This document shows positions 13,288 to 21,748 of a stretch of 29,035 bases of DNA, one piece after another. Source of the DNA: CAYZYK01 sp964482615 (GTDB lineage: Bacteria > Patescibacteriota > Minisyncoccia > Minisyncoccales > CAYZYK01). Each line of letters starts with the position of its first letter. Positions within the stretch are counted from its first letter, which is position 1. The notes beneath the pieces were generated by a model. The model was not told where the DNA came from, made no database searches, and saw only the letters and a program-made list of their open reading frames with translations. The stretch covers positions 1-29,035 of the forward strand of contig CAYZYK010000007.1 in assembly GCA_964482615.1 (NCBI GenBank), written 5' to 3'. The translations under genes were made by a program, and so were the position numbers.

Positions 13288-13728
13288 ATTTTTTAAAGCT
13301 CTTCTTATCTCTCTTTCTTGTTCTCTTTTTTTTATCTTTTCTCTTTTGTCTGGTTTCTTTTTTCCCTTAACCAAACCTATTTCTATCTTGATCTTACCCT
13401 TTTTATTATACACCCTAAGGGGGACTAAAGTCAAACCTTTTTGTTTGGTCTTTCCAATTAAATATCTTATCTCTTTTTTTCTCAAAAGCAATCTTCTGGT
13501 TCTTTCGGGATCGTGGTTTTCGGGAGCATTCGCTGGCTGATAGGGAGGGATATTGCAGTTGATTAAAAAAGCTTCTTCATTTTTAATAACAACATAAGAA
13601 CCCTTCAGGCTTATTTTACCCAACCTTATTGATTTAACTTCATTGCCGGTTAAAGAAATTCCAGCTTCAAATTTCTCTAAGATTTTGTAATCAAAATATG
13701 CTTTTTTGTTCTTTTGAATAATTTTCAT
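13276..13728 (-). CDS. smpB: SsrA-binding protein SmpB
   Basis: A 150-residue SmpB of normal length. It has the oligonucleotide-binding core: KKAYFDYKILEKFEAGISL, TGNEVKSIRLGKISLKGSY, and ENHDPERTRRLLLRKKEI, with the family signature at TGxEVKSxR. KGLTLVPLRVYNKKGKIKIE, GLVKGKKKPDKRE and the basic C-terminal tail follow; the tail enters the mRNA channel during decoding of stalled ribosomes. The last four codons (GGG GGT GTT TAA, 13287-13276) are also the first 12 nucleotides of mature tmRNA. Cleavage at the tmRNA 5' end would leave smpB mRNA ending after the Asn147 codon with no stop. The start is the ATG at 13728, with an extended -10 box close upstream. Confidence 0.96.
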   Translation of the reverse strand: MKIIQKNKKAYFDYKILEKFEAGISLTGNEVKSIRLGKISLKGSYVVIKNEEAFLINCNIPPYQPANAPENHDPERTRRLLLRKKEIRYLIGKTKQKGLTLVPLRVYNKKGKIKIEIGLVKGKKKPDKREKIKKREQEREIRRALKNGGV

Positions 13729-13738
13729 ATTATTTCTT

Positions 13739-13747
13739 ATTATACCA
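13739..13747 (-). promoter_or_regulatory. Extended -10 promoter of the smpB-tmRNA-infC-rpmI-rplT cluster
   Basis: Minus-strand TGGTATAAT combines a perfect TATAAT with the TGn extension, ten bases before the smpB ATG. The leader would be about four bases. The -35 is weak, as is common with extended -10 promoters. Confidence 0.55.
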
Positions 13748-13797
13748 GAAAAGCTGTTTTTAGCTAAAATTAGCTTTAATTTTTAGAGAAAATAAGG

Positions 13798-13803
13798 TAA
13801 ACT
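13798..13803 (+). promoter_or_regulatory. -10 box of argS
   Basis: TAAACT ends six bases before the ATG at 13810, so transcription would start at or next to that codon (leaderless). A -35 is poor (TTTAAT at 13775-13780). Confidence 0.35.
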
Positions 13804-13809
13804 GAATAA

Positions 13810-15411
13810 ATGATGATAAGAGACGAAGTTACAAATCTAATAAAGAAAGCAATAAAGAAGCTCAGAGAAGAAAAAAAACTAGCTGATTTTAAAATTCCGG
13901 AAATTAAAGTTGAGCATCCGAGAGAAAAATCTCACGGGGATTATTCAACCAATATTGCTTTGGAAATTGGGAAAATTGTTAAAAAAGATCCAATTAAGAT
14001 AGCAAAACAATTTAAAGAAGCATTTGGCAAAGTAGCCACTAAACCTCTTTTTGAAAGAATTGAAGTTGTAGCTCCCGGGTTTATAAACTTTACTATTTTT
14101 CAGAAAATATTGATAAAAAAATTAAAAAAGATTTTAGAAGAAAAAGAAAAATATGGAAAAGCAAAAAAAGGAAAAAGAAAAAAAGTTAATATTGAATTTA
14201 TTTCAGCCAATCCCACAGGCCCTTTAACTTTAGGCAACGGAAGAGGAGGTTTTTGTGGTGATGTTTTAAGTAATGTTTTGGAAAAAGCAGGTTATAAAGT
14301 GACAAGAGAATACTATATTAATGATGTTGGAGAACAAATAAGAAAGCTTGGTCTCTCAGTGGCAGGTAAAGAGAAACATTACAAGGGAGATTATGTCAAG
14401 GAATTGAGAAAGAAAATAAAACCAAAAAAAGATAGTGATCCTTCAGAGATAGGGAAAAAAGCAGCTGAAATTATTTTGAAAGAGATGATAAAACCAACAG
14501 TTAAAAAAATGGGTATTAAGTTTAATAAATGGTTTTCTGAAGAAAGCTTGTACAAAAAAGATAAATTAAAAAATGTTTTAAGTTATATTTTGAAAAGAAA
14601 AAATTTGGTTTATGAAAAAGACGGTGCTTTGTGGTTTAAATCAACCCAATTTGGAGATGACAAAGACAGGGTGGTTAAAAGAAGCGACGAAACACCAACT
14701 TATTTTCTTTCTGATATTGCTTATCTTAAAAACAAGTTTGAAAGGGGGTTTGATAAATTAATTTATTTTTTTGGGGCAGATCACGCAGGTTATATTAAAA
14801 GAATAAAAGCAGCAACAGAAGCCCTAGGTTACAAGAAAGAACAACTTGAAATTATAATTATGCAGCTTGTTCGTCTTATCCTGAAAGGTAAGGAAGTTCG
14901 CATGTCCAAAAGAGAAGGAAATTTTGTTACTTTAGATGAGTTAATTGATGAGGTGGGGGTTGATGCGGCAAGATTTTTCTTTCTGAGAAGGACTGCGGGA
15001 AGTCACTTAAATTTTAACCTTAATTTAGCTAAAGAACAATCAGAGAAAAATCCTGTCTACTATGTTCAATACGCCCACGCTAGAATTTGTAGTATTTTAA
15101 GAAAAGCCAAAAGAAAACCCAAAAATCCTGATTTTGCCTCACTTAATCAACCAGCAGAAATTGAGCTTGTGAAACAACTCCTTTATTTCCCAGAAATTAT
15201 TGAAGACACAGCAGAAGATTATCAAGTCCAAAGATTGCCCCAATACACTTTTGATTTAGCTGAGGCCTTTCATAAATTTTATGAAAAATGTCCTGTTTTA
15301 ACAGAGAAAAAGAAGTTAACTGAAGCAAGATTAGGGCTGGTTGAAGCTTGCAAAATTATTTTAAAAAACACCTTGGATTTAATGGGGATTTCAGCTCCAA
15401 AAAAAATGTAA
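13810..15411 (+). CDS. argS: Arginyl-tRNA synthetase with TLGN in place of HIGH
   Basis: A 533-residue class I synthetase. The N-terminal ArgRS additional domain (about 1-110) holds KVEHPREKSHGDYSTNIAL. The catalytic domain begins NIEFISANPTGPLTLGNGRGG (about 133-153), followed by TREYYINDVGEQIRKLG, and contains FFGADHAGYIKRIKAA, the KMSKS equivalent VRMSKREGN and DAARFFFLRR. The C-terminal anticodon-binding domain (DALR type) ends in LRLVEACKIIL-like sequence. The usual HVGHGRG is replaced by TLGNGRG: both histidines are lost, but the result matches the TIGN form normal in tryptophanyl-tRNA synthetase. It diverges from smpB with 81 bp between. ATG at 13810 or 13813 may be used. Confidence 0.94.
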   Translation: MMIRDEVTNLIKKAIKKLREEKKLADFKIPEIKVEHPREKSHGDYSTNIALEIGKIVKKDPIKIAKQFKEAFGKVATKPLFERIEVVAPGFINFTIFQKILIKKLKKILEEKEKYGKAKKGKRKKVNIEFISANPTGPLTLGNGRGGFCGDVLSNVLEKAGYKVTREYYINDVGEQIRKLGLSVAGKEKHYKGDYVKELRKKIKPKKDSDPSEIGKKAAEIILKEMIKPTVKKMGIKFNKWFSEESLYKKDKLKNVLSYILKRKNLVYEKDGALWFKSTQFGDDKDRVVKRSDETPTYFLSDIAYLKNKFERGFDKLIYFFGADHAGYIKRIKAATEALGYKKEQLEIIIMQLVRLILKGKEVRMSKREGNFVTLDELIDEVGVDAARFFFLRRTAGSHLNFNLNLAKEQSEKNPVYYVQYAHARICSILRKAKRKPKNPDFASLNQPAEIELVKQLLYFPEIIEDTAEDYQVQRLPQYTFDLAEAFHKFYEKCPVLTEKKKLTEARLGLVEACKIILKNTLDLMGISAPKKM

Positions 15412-15415
15412 TTTT

Positions 15416-15988
15416 ATGAAAAATAATTATTTTATTCTCAGGCACGGGGAAGCTTTGTCAAACAAAGAACACTTTATATCCTCTTTTCCTGAAAAGAGAC
15501 CCTCTCCTTTGACAGAAAAAGGCAAAAAACAATCTTTAAAAGTAGCAGAGAAGTTGAAAGAGAAAAATATTGATTTAATTTTTTCTTCTGACTTACAAAG
15601 ATGTTCTAAAACAGCAGAGATTGTGGGAGAAAAATTAGGAATTAAGCCAAAATATGATAAAAGGTTGAGAGAATATGACATTGGAATTTTTAACGGTGAG
15701 CCAATAGAGAAACTAGTTAACTTTTTTAAAGAAGAGAAAGAACGGTTTGAAATAAGACCACCCCAGGGTGAAAATTATAAAGAATTAATAGAAAGAATGT
15801 ATGATTTTATTGAAAGTATAGAGAAAGAACATTCTGATAAAAATATTTTAATAGTTTCCCATCAAGCAAATCTTACCTTGCTTGAAGGAAAAGCTAGGGG
15901 TCTGACAGGAGAAGAAACCTTAGAAGAAATTTCTCCTGAGAAAAGAGTTAAAAAAGCTGAAATACGTAAATTAGAATTCAGAACATGA
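15416..15988 (+). CDS. Histidine phosphatase family protein
   Basis: A 190-residue protein of the phosphoglycerate mutase-like superfamily. The catalytic motif FILRHGEALSNKE (RHG at 9-11) carries the phospho-accepting histidine. SDLQRCSKTAEIV supplies the second arginine, DIGIFNGEP is the conserved mid-loop, and VSHQANLTLL near residue 147 has the second catalytic histidine. It is broad-specificity phosphatase-like (CobC/PhoE/SixA-type) rather than glycolytic mutase, judging by size and the absent insertion. It sits between argS and ileS, and its stop overlaps the ileS start as ATGA, so translation is probably coupled. The natural substrate cannot be told. Confidence 0.85.
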   Translation: MKNNYFILRHGEALSNKEHFISSFPEKRPSPLTEKGKKQSLKVAEKLKEKNIDLIFSSDLQRCSKTAEIVGEKLGIKPKYDKRLREYDIGIFNGEPIEKLVNFFKEEKERFEIRPPQGENYKELIERMYDFIESIEKEHSDKNILIVSHQANLTLLEGKARGLTGEETLEEISPEKRVKKAEIRKLEFRT

Positions 15989-18858
15989 AATTAGACTTAC
16001 CTAAAATTGAAGAAAAAATACTATCTTTTTGGAAAAAGAAGAATATTTTCAGAAAGAGCTTAGAAAAAACAAAACAAAACCCCCGCTTTGTTTTTTATGA
16101 AGGACCTCCAACAGCTAACGGCAAACCCGGCATTCATCATCTTTTAGCCAGGGCCTTCAAAGATATAATTTGCCGCTACAAAACAATGCAGGGTTTTTTC
16201 GTTGAAAGAAAGGCTGGTTGGGATACACACGGATTGCCAGTTGAGATTGAGGTTGAAAAAGAGATAAACCTTAAATCGAAAAAAAGCATTGAAGAACACG
16301 GTATAGATAAATTTAATCAGAAATGTAAAAAATCGGCTTGGCTTTATAAAAAAGACTGGGAGAAGTTCACAGAAAGAATTGGTTTTTGGCTTGACATGGA
16401 AAATCCATATATCACTTATCAAAATAATTATATTGAAACTGTCTGGTGGATTTTAAAACAAATCTGGGAAGAAGGTTTTTTGTACGAGGATTACAAAGTG
16501 GTTCCTTTTTGTCCGAGATGTGGAACTTCACTTTCTTCTCACGAGGTATCTCAAGGATATGAGAAGATAAAAGAGAATTCAATTTACGTTAAATTCAAAA
16601 AGAAAGGAGAAGAAAATACCTTTTTTCTTTGTTGGACAACAACACCCTGGACTTTACCCGGAAATGTAGTTTTGAGCGTCAACCCTAAATTTAAATACCT
16701 TAAAGTAAAAGTTAACAATGAATATTTAATTTTAGCTGAAAAAAGATTGGAGGTTTTGGATCAAGATTATGAAGTAATAGAAGAATTTAAGGGAGAATAT
16801 CTTGAAGATTCAGAATATGAACCTCTTTTTCCTGAAGCAAACACTGAGAAAGCAGAAAATATTTATAAAGTAATTTTAGCTGACTTTGTTTCTTTGGAAG
16901 AAGGGACAGGAATTGTTCACACGGCTCCTGCTTTCGGTGATGATGATATGGTGGCTTTGAAAAATAAAAACAGAAAACTTAAAAAAGAAGACAAAGAAGA
17001 ATTCCCTGTTTTAATCCCGGTTGACGAGGAAGGTAAATTTAAAAAAGAAATTAAAGAATGGCAGGGCAAATTTGTTAAGAAAGCAGATCCTGAGATAATA
17101 AAGCATTTGAAAGAGAGAGAGCTAATTTACAAAGAAGAGATAATAGAGCATGATTATCCTTTCTGTTGGCGCTGTAAAACTCCTCTTCTTTATTACATAA
17201 GAGATACTTGGTTTATTAAAACAACAGAGGTTAAAAAGAGATTAATTAAAAACAACCAAAAGATAAATTGGGTTCCAGAACATGTCAAAACGGGCAGGTT
17301 TGGGGAATGGTTAAATGAAGTTAAAGATTGGAACTTGTCTCGGGAAAGATATTGGGGAACTCCTCTACCTATTTGGAAATGTAAAGAGTGTGAAAAAGAA
17401 ATATGTATCGGAAGCAGAGAAGAGTTAGTTAAAGAAGCAGAAAATCTTTCTTCTGTTTCTGAGATAGAGGATTTGCACAGGCCTTTTATTGATGAGATTG
17501 TTTTAAAATGTGAATGTGGGAGTGAAATGAAAAGAACTTCTGAGGTTATTGATTGCTGGTTTGATTCGGGTGCTATGCCTTTTGCTCAACAACACTATCC
17601 TTTTGAAAATAAAGAGAAGATAGATAAAAAAGAGGTTTTTCCAGCAGATTACATAACAGAAGCAATCGACCAAACTAGAGGCTGGTTTTACACCCTTTTG
17701 GCTATCTCAACTCTGTTGGGAAAAGGAAACCCCTACAAAAATGTTATCTGTCTTGGATTGGTTTTGGATTCTGAAGGCCAGAAGATGTCCAAATCAAAAG
17801 GGAATATAGTTAAACCAAAAGAAGTAATGGAGAAGTTCGGGGCTGATTGCGCTCGTCTCTATTTTTATACTATCAATGCTCCAGCAGAACCAAAGAGATT
17901 TGATTTTGATGATGTGCAAGATCTTTATCGGAAATTCTTTGATACTTTGTGGCAGAGTTTTAATTTTTTCTCAATATATACTGAGGAAGATTTCAAACCA
18001 AAGAAAAATTTAAAACCTAATCATATTTTAGATAAATGGATTTTATCTAAAGTTGAAAGATTGAATTCAGAAATTGTTAATAATCTAAACAAGTATGACG
18101 TTGTAAAAGCAGCAAGGTTATTAAGAGATTTCGTTGATGATTTATCTAATTGGTATATCAGAACGTCAAGAAGAAGATTTCAGAAACCAGAAAAAAAAGA
18201 AGAAAAAAAAGAAGCCTCCCAAACTCTTTATTATGTTTTAAGAAAATTTGTTAAACTTTCAGCTCCCTTTACCCCTTTTATTTCAGAGGAAATTTACAAG
18301 AAGTTAAAAGAGAAAAAAGAATCTGTTCATCTTGAAAATTATCCAAAAGCAGAAAATAGTTTAATTGATGATAAAATAGAAGGGGATATGCAAAAGGCAA
18401 GACAGATTGTAAAAGAAGCTTTAGCTTTAAGAGCAGAGAAAGGAATAAAGGTAAGACAGCCTTTGTCTTTTCTTGCAATTGATAAGAAAATCCCAGATGA
18501 TTTTATGAATCTTACAGCAGAACAGATTAACGTTAAAGAAATAAGAAGAGGGGATAAAATAGAGCTTGAAACAAGATTAACTGAGGGTTTAAGAATAGAA
18601 GGTATTTTGAGAGAGATAATAAGACAGATTCAACAGATGAGAAAAAAAGCTGGTTTTAAACCAAAAGATGGAATTTTAATTAGGTTCTCGGGAGAAAATA
18701 CTTTAGATAGAATTTTAATTGATAACAAAGAAGAAATTTTAAATGAAACTAAAGCCGAAGAGTTGAAAAAAGGGAACAAACCCAAAACAGTTTTTGATAT
18801 AGAAAAAGAGATAAAGGTCGATAATAAGAAATTATGGTTAGCTATTAAAAAAACCTAA
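15985..18858 (+). CDS. ileS: Isoleucyl-tRNA synthetase
   Basis: A 957-residue class I synthetase. The HIGH region is PPTANGKPGIHHLLAR (41-56), the GIHH form usual in the eukaryote-like, mupirocin-insensitive type of IleRS. GWDTHGLPVEIEVEKE follows. The editing domain contains CWTTTPWTLPGN and GIVHTAPAFGDDD. Zinc-type pairs occur at CPRCGTSLSSHE and CWRCKTPLLYY. The catalytic core resumes with WNLSRERYWGTPLPIWKC, DCWFDSGAMPF, TRGWFYTLL and the KMSKSKGN loop near residue 603, and the anticodon domain has SNWYIRTSRRRF. It charges tRNA-Ile and edits valine. Antibiotic sensitivity is inferred from type only. The start ATG overlaps the phosphatase stop by four bases. Confidence 0.96.
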   Translation: MKLDLPKIEEKILSFWKKKNIFRKSLEKTKQNPRFVFYEGPPTANGKPGIHHLLARAFKDIICRYKTMQGFFVERKAGWDTHGLPVEIEVEKEINLKSKKSIEEHGIDKFNQKCKKSAWLYKKDWEKFTERIGFWLDMENPYITYQNNYIETVWWILKQIWEEGFLYEDYKVVPFCPRCGTSLSSHEVSQGYEKIKENSIYVKFKKKGEENTFFLCWTTTPWTLPGNVVLSVNPKFKYLKVKVNNEYLILAEKRLEVLDQDYEVIEEFKGEYLEDSEYEPLFPEANTEKAENIYKVILADFVSLEEGTGIVHTAPAFGDDDMVALKNKNRKLKKEDKEEFPVLIPVDEEGKFKKEIKEWQGKFVKKADPEIIKHLKERELIYKEEIIEHDYPFCWRCKTPLLYYIRDTWFIKTTEVKKRLIKNNQKINWVPEHVKTGRFGEWLNEVKDWNLSRERYWGTPLPIWKCKECEKEICIGSREELVKEAENLSSVSEIEDLHRPFIDEIVLKCECGSEMKRTSEVIDCWFDSGAMPFAQQHYPFENKEKIDKKEVFPADYITEAIDQTRGWFYTLLAISTLLGKGNPYKNVICLGLVLDSEGQKMSKSKGNIVKPKEVMEKFGADCARLYFYTINAPAEPKRFDFDDVQDLYRKFFDTLWQSFNFFSIYTEEDFKPKKNLKPNHILDKWILSKVERLNSEIVNNLNKYDVVKAARLLRDFVDDLSNWYIRTSRRRFQKPEKKEEKKEASQTLYYVLRKFVKLSAPFTPFISEEIYKKLKEKKESVHLENYPKAENSLIDDKIEGDMQKARQIVKEALALRAEKGIKVRQPLSFLAIDKKIPDDFMNLTAEQINVKEIRRGDKIELETRLTEGLRIEGILREIIRQIQQMRKKAGFKPKDGILIRFSGENTLDRILIDNKEEILNETKAEELKKGNKPKTVFDIEKEIKVDNKKLWLAIKKT

Positions 18859-18871
18859 TTTTAATTTATTT

Positions 18872-19153
18872 ATGGTTTTGAAAAAAAAGCCTCAAGAATC
18901 AAATTCTTATTCAAGATCGCAGTTGAATGAAAGGCTGAGAAGAATGAGAACTTGGAGAAATTTAGGGTCAAGAAAAAGAATTAAAGCGGGAAAAGAAATT
19001 TTTGACTGGAGTTATGGTTCTGATATTTCCCAGTCAGACATAAGAGAGGCAGAAAGCCGCCTCAGGAGAGAAAAATACAAAACAAGAGATACCATGAAGA
19101 AAAGAAAAATAGAAGAAAAGCTTGATATTTTAGATAGGCTTAAAAAGCGCTAA
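18872..19153 (+). CDS. Small, highly charged protein of unknown function (93 aa)
   Basis: I do not recognise this protein. It has 93 residues, is very basic and appears fully helical: QLNERLRRMRTWRNLGSRKR, a central FDWSYGSDISQSDIREAESR and a Lys/Arg-rich C-terminus (KRKIEEKLDILDRLKKR) that may be a coiled coil. No signal, membrane or metal motif is seen. Thirteen bases separate it from ileS and 28 from recO, so it is probably part of the same transcript. The charge suggests nucleic-acid or ribosome contact, but nothing in the sequence proves it. Confidence 0.55.
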   Translation: MVLKKKPQESNSYSRSQLNERLRRMRTWRNLGSRKRIKAGKEIFDWSYGSDISQSDIREAESRLRREKYKTRDTMKKRKIEEKLDILDRLKKR

Positions 19154-19181
19154 ATTAAATAGTTTTAAAACAAAAAAACTT

Positions 19182-19892
19182 ATGTTTACCCGTTATCGAG
19201 TTTTAGGATTCGTTTTCAGAGATCAAGAAAAATTTGAAGCAGATAAAATTTTTACAATTTTCAGCGAAGATTATGGAACAATTAAGGTTTTGGGAAGGGC
19301 GATAAGAAAAATTAAATCAAAACTAAGATCGGGAATAGATCTTTTTTGTTTATCGGAGATTGAGTTTATTCAGGGGAAAAATTATAAAACATTAACCGAC
19401 GTTCAAAAGAAAGAAGAATTTTCTGAAATAAAAAAAGATTTAAAGAAATTAAAAATAGCTTTCCGAATTTCTGAAATATTAAATGATTTTCTAAAATTTG
19501 AAGAAAAAGATAAAGAAATCTGGAATTTAATTTTAAATAGCTTCTCCAAACTGAAATCTTGTTCTTCTGAAAAATCTTGGTTGTTGTTTCACTATTTTCT
19601 GTGGAACTTTTTTTCTTCTTTGGGTTATAAACCAAATCTTTATAATTGTTCTCTTTGTGATAGAAAGCTTAAACCAAACAATCTTTATTTCTCATCAAAA
19701 GAGGGAGGAGTGATTTGTTCTTCTTGTTCTTTGAAAATTAAAAAGAAAATTTCACCAGAAACAGTTAAAATCTTGAGAATAATTTTAAAAGAAAATTGGC
19801 ACATTCTAACTAAATTGAAGATTAATTCAAATTTAAAAAGAGAACTGAGAGATATTTCAAGAGAGTATTATTTTTACCTTAAAGAAAGGTGA
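19182..19892 (+). CDS. recO: DNA repair protein RecO
   Basis: A 236-residue RecO, about the normal length. The N-terminal OB fold is recognisable: RYRVLGFVFRDQEKFEADKI, FSEDYGTIKVLGRAIRK and FCLSEIEFIQGKNYKTLTD. A helical domain follows. The C-terminal zinc finger has CSLCDRKL (about residues 160-163) and CSSC (about 183-186) separated by NNLYFSSKEGGVI, as in bacterial RecO. RecO anneals single strands and loads RecA on SSB-coated DNA with RecR in gap repair. RecF and RecR are not in this window. Sequence is more divergent than the neighbouring synthetases but the domain order is convincing. Confidence 0.85.
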   Translation: MFTRYRVLGFVFRDQEKFEADKIFTIFSEDYGTIKVLGRAIRKIKSKLRSGIDLFCLSEIEFIQGKNYKTLTDVQKKEEFSEIKKDLKKLKIAFRISEILNDFLKFEEKDKEIWNLILNSFSKLKSCSSEKSWLLFHYFLWNFFSSLGYKPNLYNCSLCDRKLKPNNLYFSSKEGGVICSSCSLKIKKKISPETVKILRIILKENWHILTKLKINSNLKRELRDISREYYFYLKER

Positions 19893-19933
19893 AGACATAA
19901 CTTGTAGTTCTTCGTTGTAATAACCCGCACAAT

Positions 19934-19962
19934 TTGATAAAATAGACCAAATAAATTATTGT
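19934..19962 (+). promoter_or_regulatory. Candidate promoter of the surface-protein cluster
   Basis: TTGATA (19934-19939) and TATTGT (19957-19962) have 17-bp spacing. The leader would be about 90 nt and includes GGAGGA (20038-20043), which is too far from the ATG at 20058 to be an ordinary ribosome site. Confidence 0.4.
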
Positions 19963-20057
19963 GAAAAACTCCAGTTTGTTCAATTTCAAATTTTCACCGA
20001 ATAAGTTAGAAATAACCTGTTTAAAATTAAAAATACTGGAGGAATTTTCAATTTAAA

Positions 20058-21722
20058 ATGAAAAAAACGATTATTATTTCTTTAATAGTTATAGTTCTTT
20101 TAGCTGCTATTGTGGGATATTGGTATTTTAGAGCGAGAATATTCTCAAAAGAGGTCTTAAAATTGGAGATTTTGGGTCCAGAAAAAGCAAGAATGGGAGA
20201 GCAAATTGAATATACCTTAAAATACAAAAATAATGGTAATTTTGTTTTGGAAAATTCAACCCTTATTTTTGAATTTCCTAAATATTCTTTAACTGAAAAC
20301 GAAACAAGGATTACAAGAGAACTTGAAGATATTTATCCTGGGCAGGAAAGAACTATGCATTTTGAAGCTAGAATTTTAGGGAGAGAAAAAGAATTAAAAA
20401 CAGCCAAAGCATGGTTGTCTTACCGACCTAAGAATTTAAGAGCTCAATTTGAATCAGAAACAAGCCTGACCACAGAGATTGAATTTGTTCCTTTAACTTT
20501 AGAATTTGATCTTCCTTCTAGGTTGGAAAAAGAAAAAGAAATTCAATTCTCTCTTAATTATTTTTCTAATTTAGATTACACACTTAACAATCTAGGAATT
20601 AAAGTTGAGTACCCAGAGGGATTTAAGTTCATAGAGGCTGAGCCAGAGCCCCTGGGGAAAACTGATTGGGAAATATCTACCTTAAATAAAGCTGAAGGTG
20701 GAAGAATAAAGATTAGGGGAAAAATTACAGGAGAAACAGGAGAGAAGCAAAAGTTTAGAGTAAAGCTTGGAATGTGGCAAGACGGAGAGTTTGTTTTGCT
20801 CAGAGAAACAGAAAAAGAAATTGATATTATAAGCCCCCTGCTTTATATCTCCCAACAGATAAACAGAGTGAGTGATTATGTAGCTTCTCCGGGCGAAAAA
20901 CTAAATTATGAGGTTTTTTTCAGGAATATTGGACAGACTCCCTTTGAAAATCAATTTTTAATAACAAGATTGAAAGGAAACGCCTTTGATTTGAGTACCT
21001 TGGAAAGTAACCTGGGACAGGTTAAAGCAAATGATAACTTAATCGTTTGGGACTGGAGACAAGTTCCCGAACTCAGATTCTTAGACGTTGAAGAAGAAGG
21101 GAAGGTTGAGTTCACAGTAAAGCTTAAAGAAAAATGGCAAGTAACAGAAGAGACAGGGGAAACTACAATTAAAAATGAGATTAACCTTTCTCAAATAAGC
21201 CAGGAGTTTGAAACCAAAGTAAATTCTAAATTAGAGATTTTACAGAAAGGATATTTTGAAAACGAGTATTTTGATAATTCAGGACCAATACCCCCTAAAG
21301 TAGGAGAAAAAACAACCTATGTTATTCTTTGGCAAGCTAAGAATTATTACAATGATGTGAGTAATGTTAAAGTTAGAGCCAAGCTTCCCGAAAACGTTAA
21401 ATTAACCGGGAAAATATCTCCCAAAGAAGAATCTTCTAAATTCTCTTTTGATCAAGATTCAAGAGAAATAGTTTGGGTGGTTTCAGAAAACACAATGAAA
21501 GCTGGGAAAGGAGTATTAAATGAAGCACCCGAGGTCGTTTTCCAGGTTGAGTTAACTCCCGCCTCAAATCAAAGGGGGTTTCCCGCTATTTTGATTGGAG
21601 AAGCTAAAATTGAAGGGGAAGATCAGTGGACAGAAATGATAGTTGAGGGTAAAACAGACCTGATTGATACTACCTTGCCAGACGATTTTGAAATCAAAAA
21701 GGAAGGTGGTGAAGTAGATTAA
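20058..21722 (+). CDS. Membrane-anchored extracellular protein with repeated beta-sandwich domains
   Basis: A 554-residue protein with an uncleaved-looking N-terminal membrane helix at about 4-24 (basic MKK, then IIISLIVIVLLAAIVGYWYF) and an extracellular remainder. The outer part reads as several DUF11/CARDB-like Ig folds. Typical phrases are ARMGEQIEYTLKYKNNGNF, NSTLIFEFPKY, LGIKVEYPEGFKFIEAEP, PGEKLNYEVFFRNIGQTPF and VGEKTTYVILWQAKNYYND, with strands of 8-10 residues and NxG-type turns. Such domains make stalks or cell-wall-associated adhesins. No LPXTG or cysteine is present. It begins the cluster with the giant FN3 protein and a MacB-like ABC system, so it may be assembled with or handled by them; this is inferred from position. 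Confidence 0.7.
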   Translation: MKKTIIISLIVIVLLAAIVGYWYFRARIFSKEVLKLEILGPEKARMGEQIEYTLKYKNNGNFVLENSTLIFEFPKYSLTENETRITRELEDIYPGQERTMHFEARILGREKELKTAKAWLSYRPKNLRAQFESETSLTTEIEFVPLTLEFDLPSRLEKEKEIQFSLNYFSNLDYTLNNLGIKVEYPEGFKFIEAEPEPLGKTDWEISTLNKAEGGRIKIRGKITGETGEKQKFRVKLGMWQDGEFVLLRETEKEIDIISPLLYISQQINRVSDYVASPGEKLNYEVFFRNIGQTPFENQFLITRLKGNAFDLSTLESNLGQVKANDNLIVWDWRQVPELRFLDVEEEGKVEFTVKLKEKWQVTEETGETTIKNEINLSQISQEFETKVNSKLEILQKGYFENEYFDNSGPIPPKVGEKTTYVILWQAKNYYNDVSNVKVRAKLPENVKLTGKISPKEESSKFSFDQDSREIVWVVSENTMKAGKGVLNEAPEVVFQVELTPASNQRGFPAILIGEAKIEGEDQWTEMIVEGKTDLIDTTLPDDFEIKKEGGEVD

Positions 21723-21748
21723 AAATCCTATTCTTATTTAAGAAAAAT

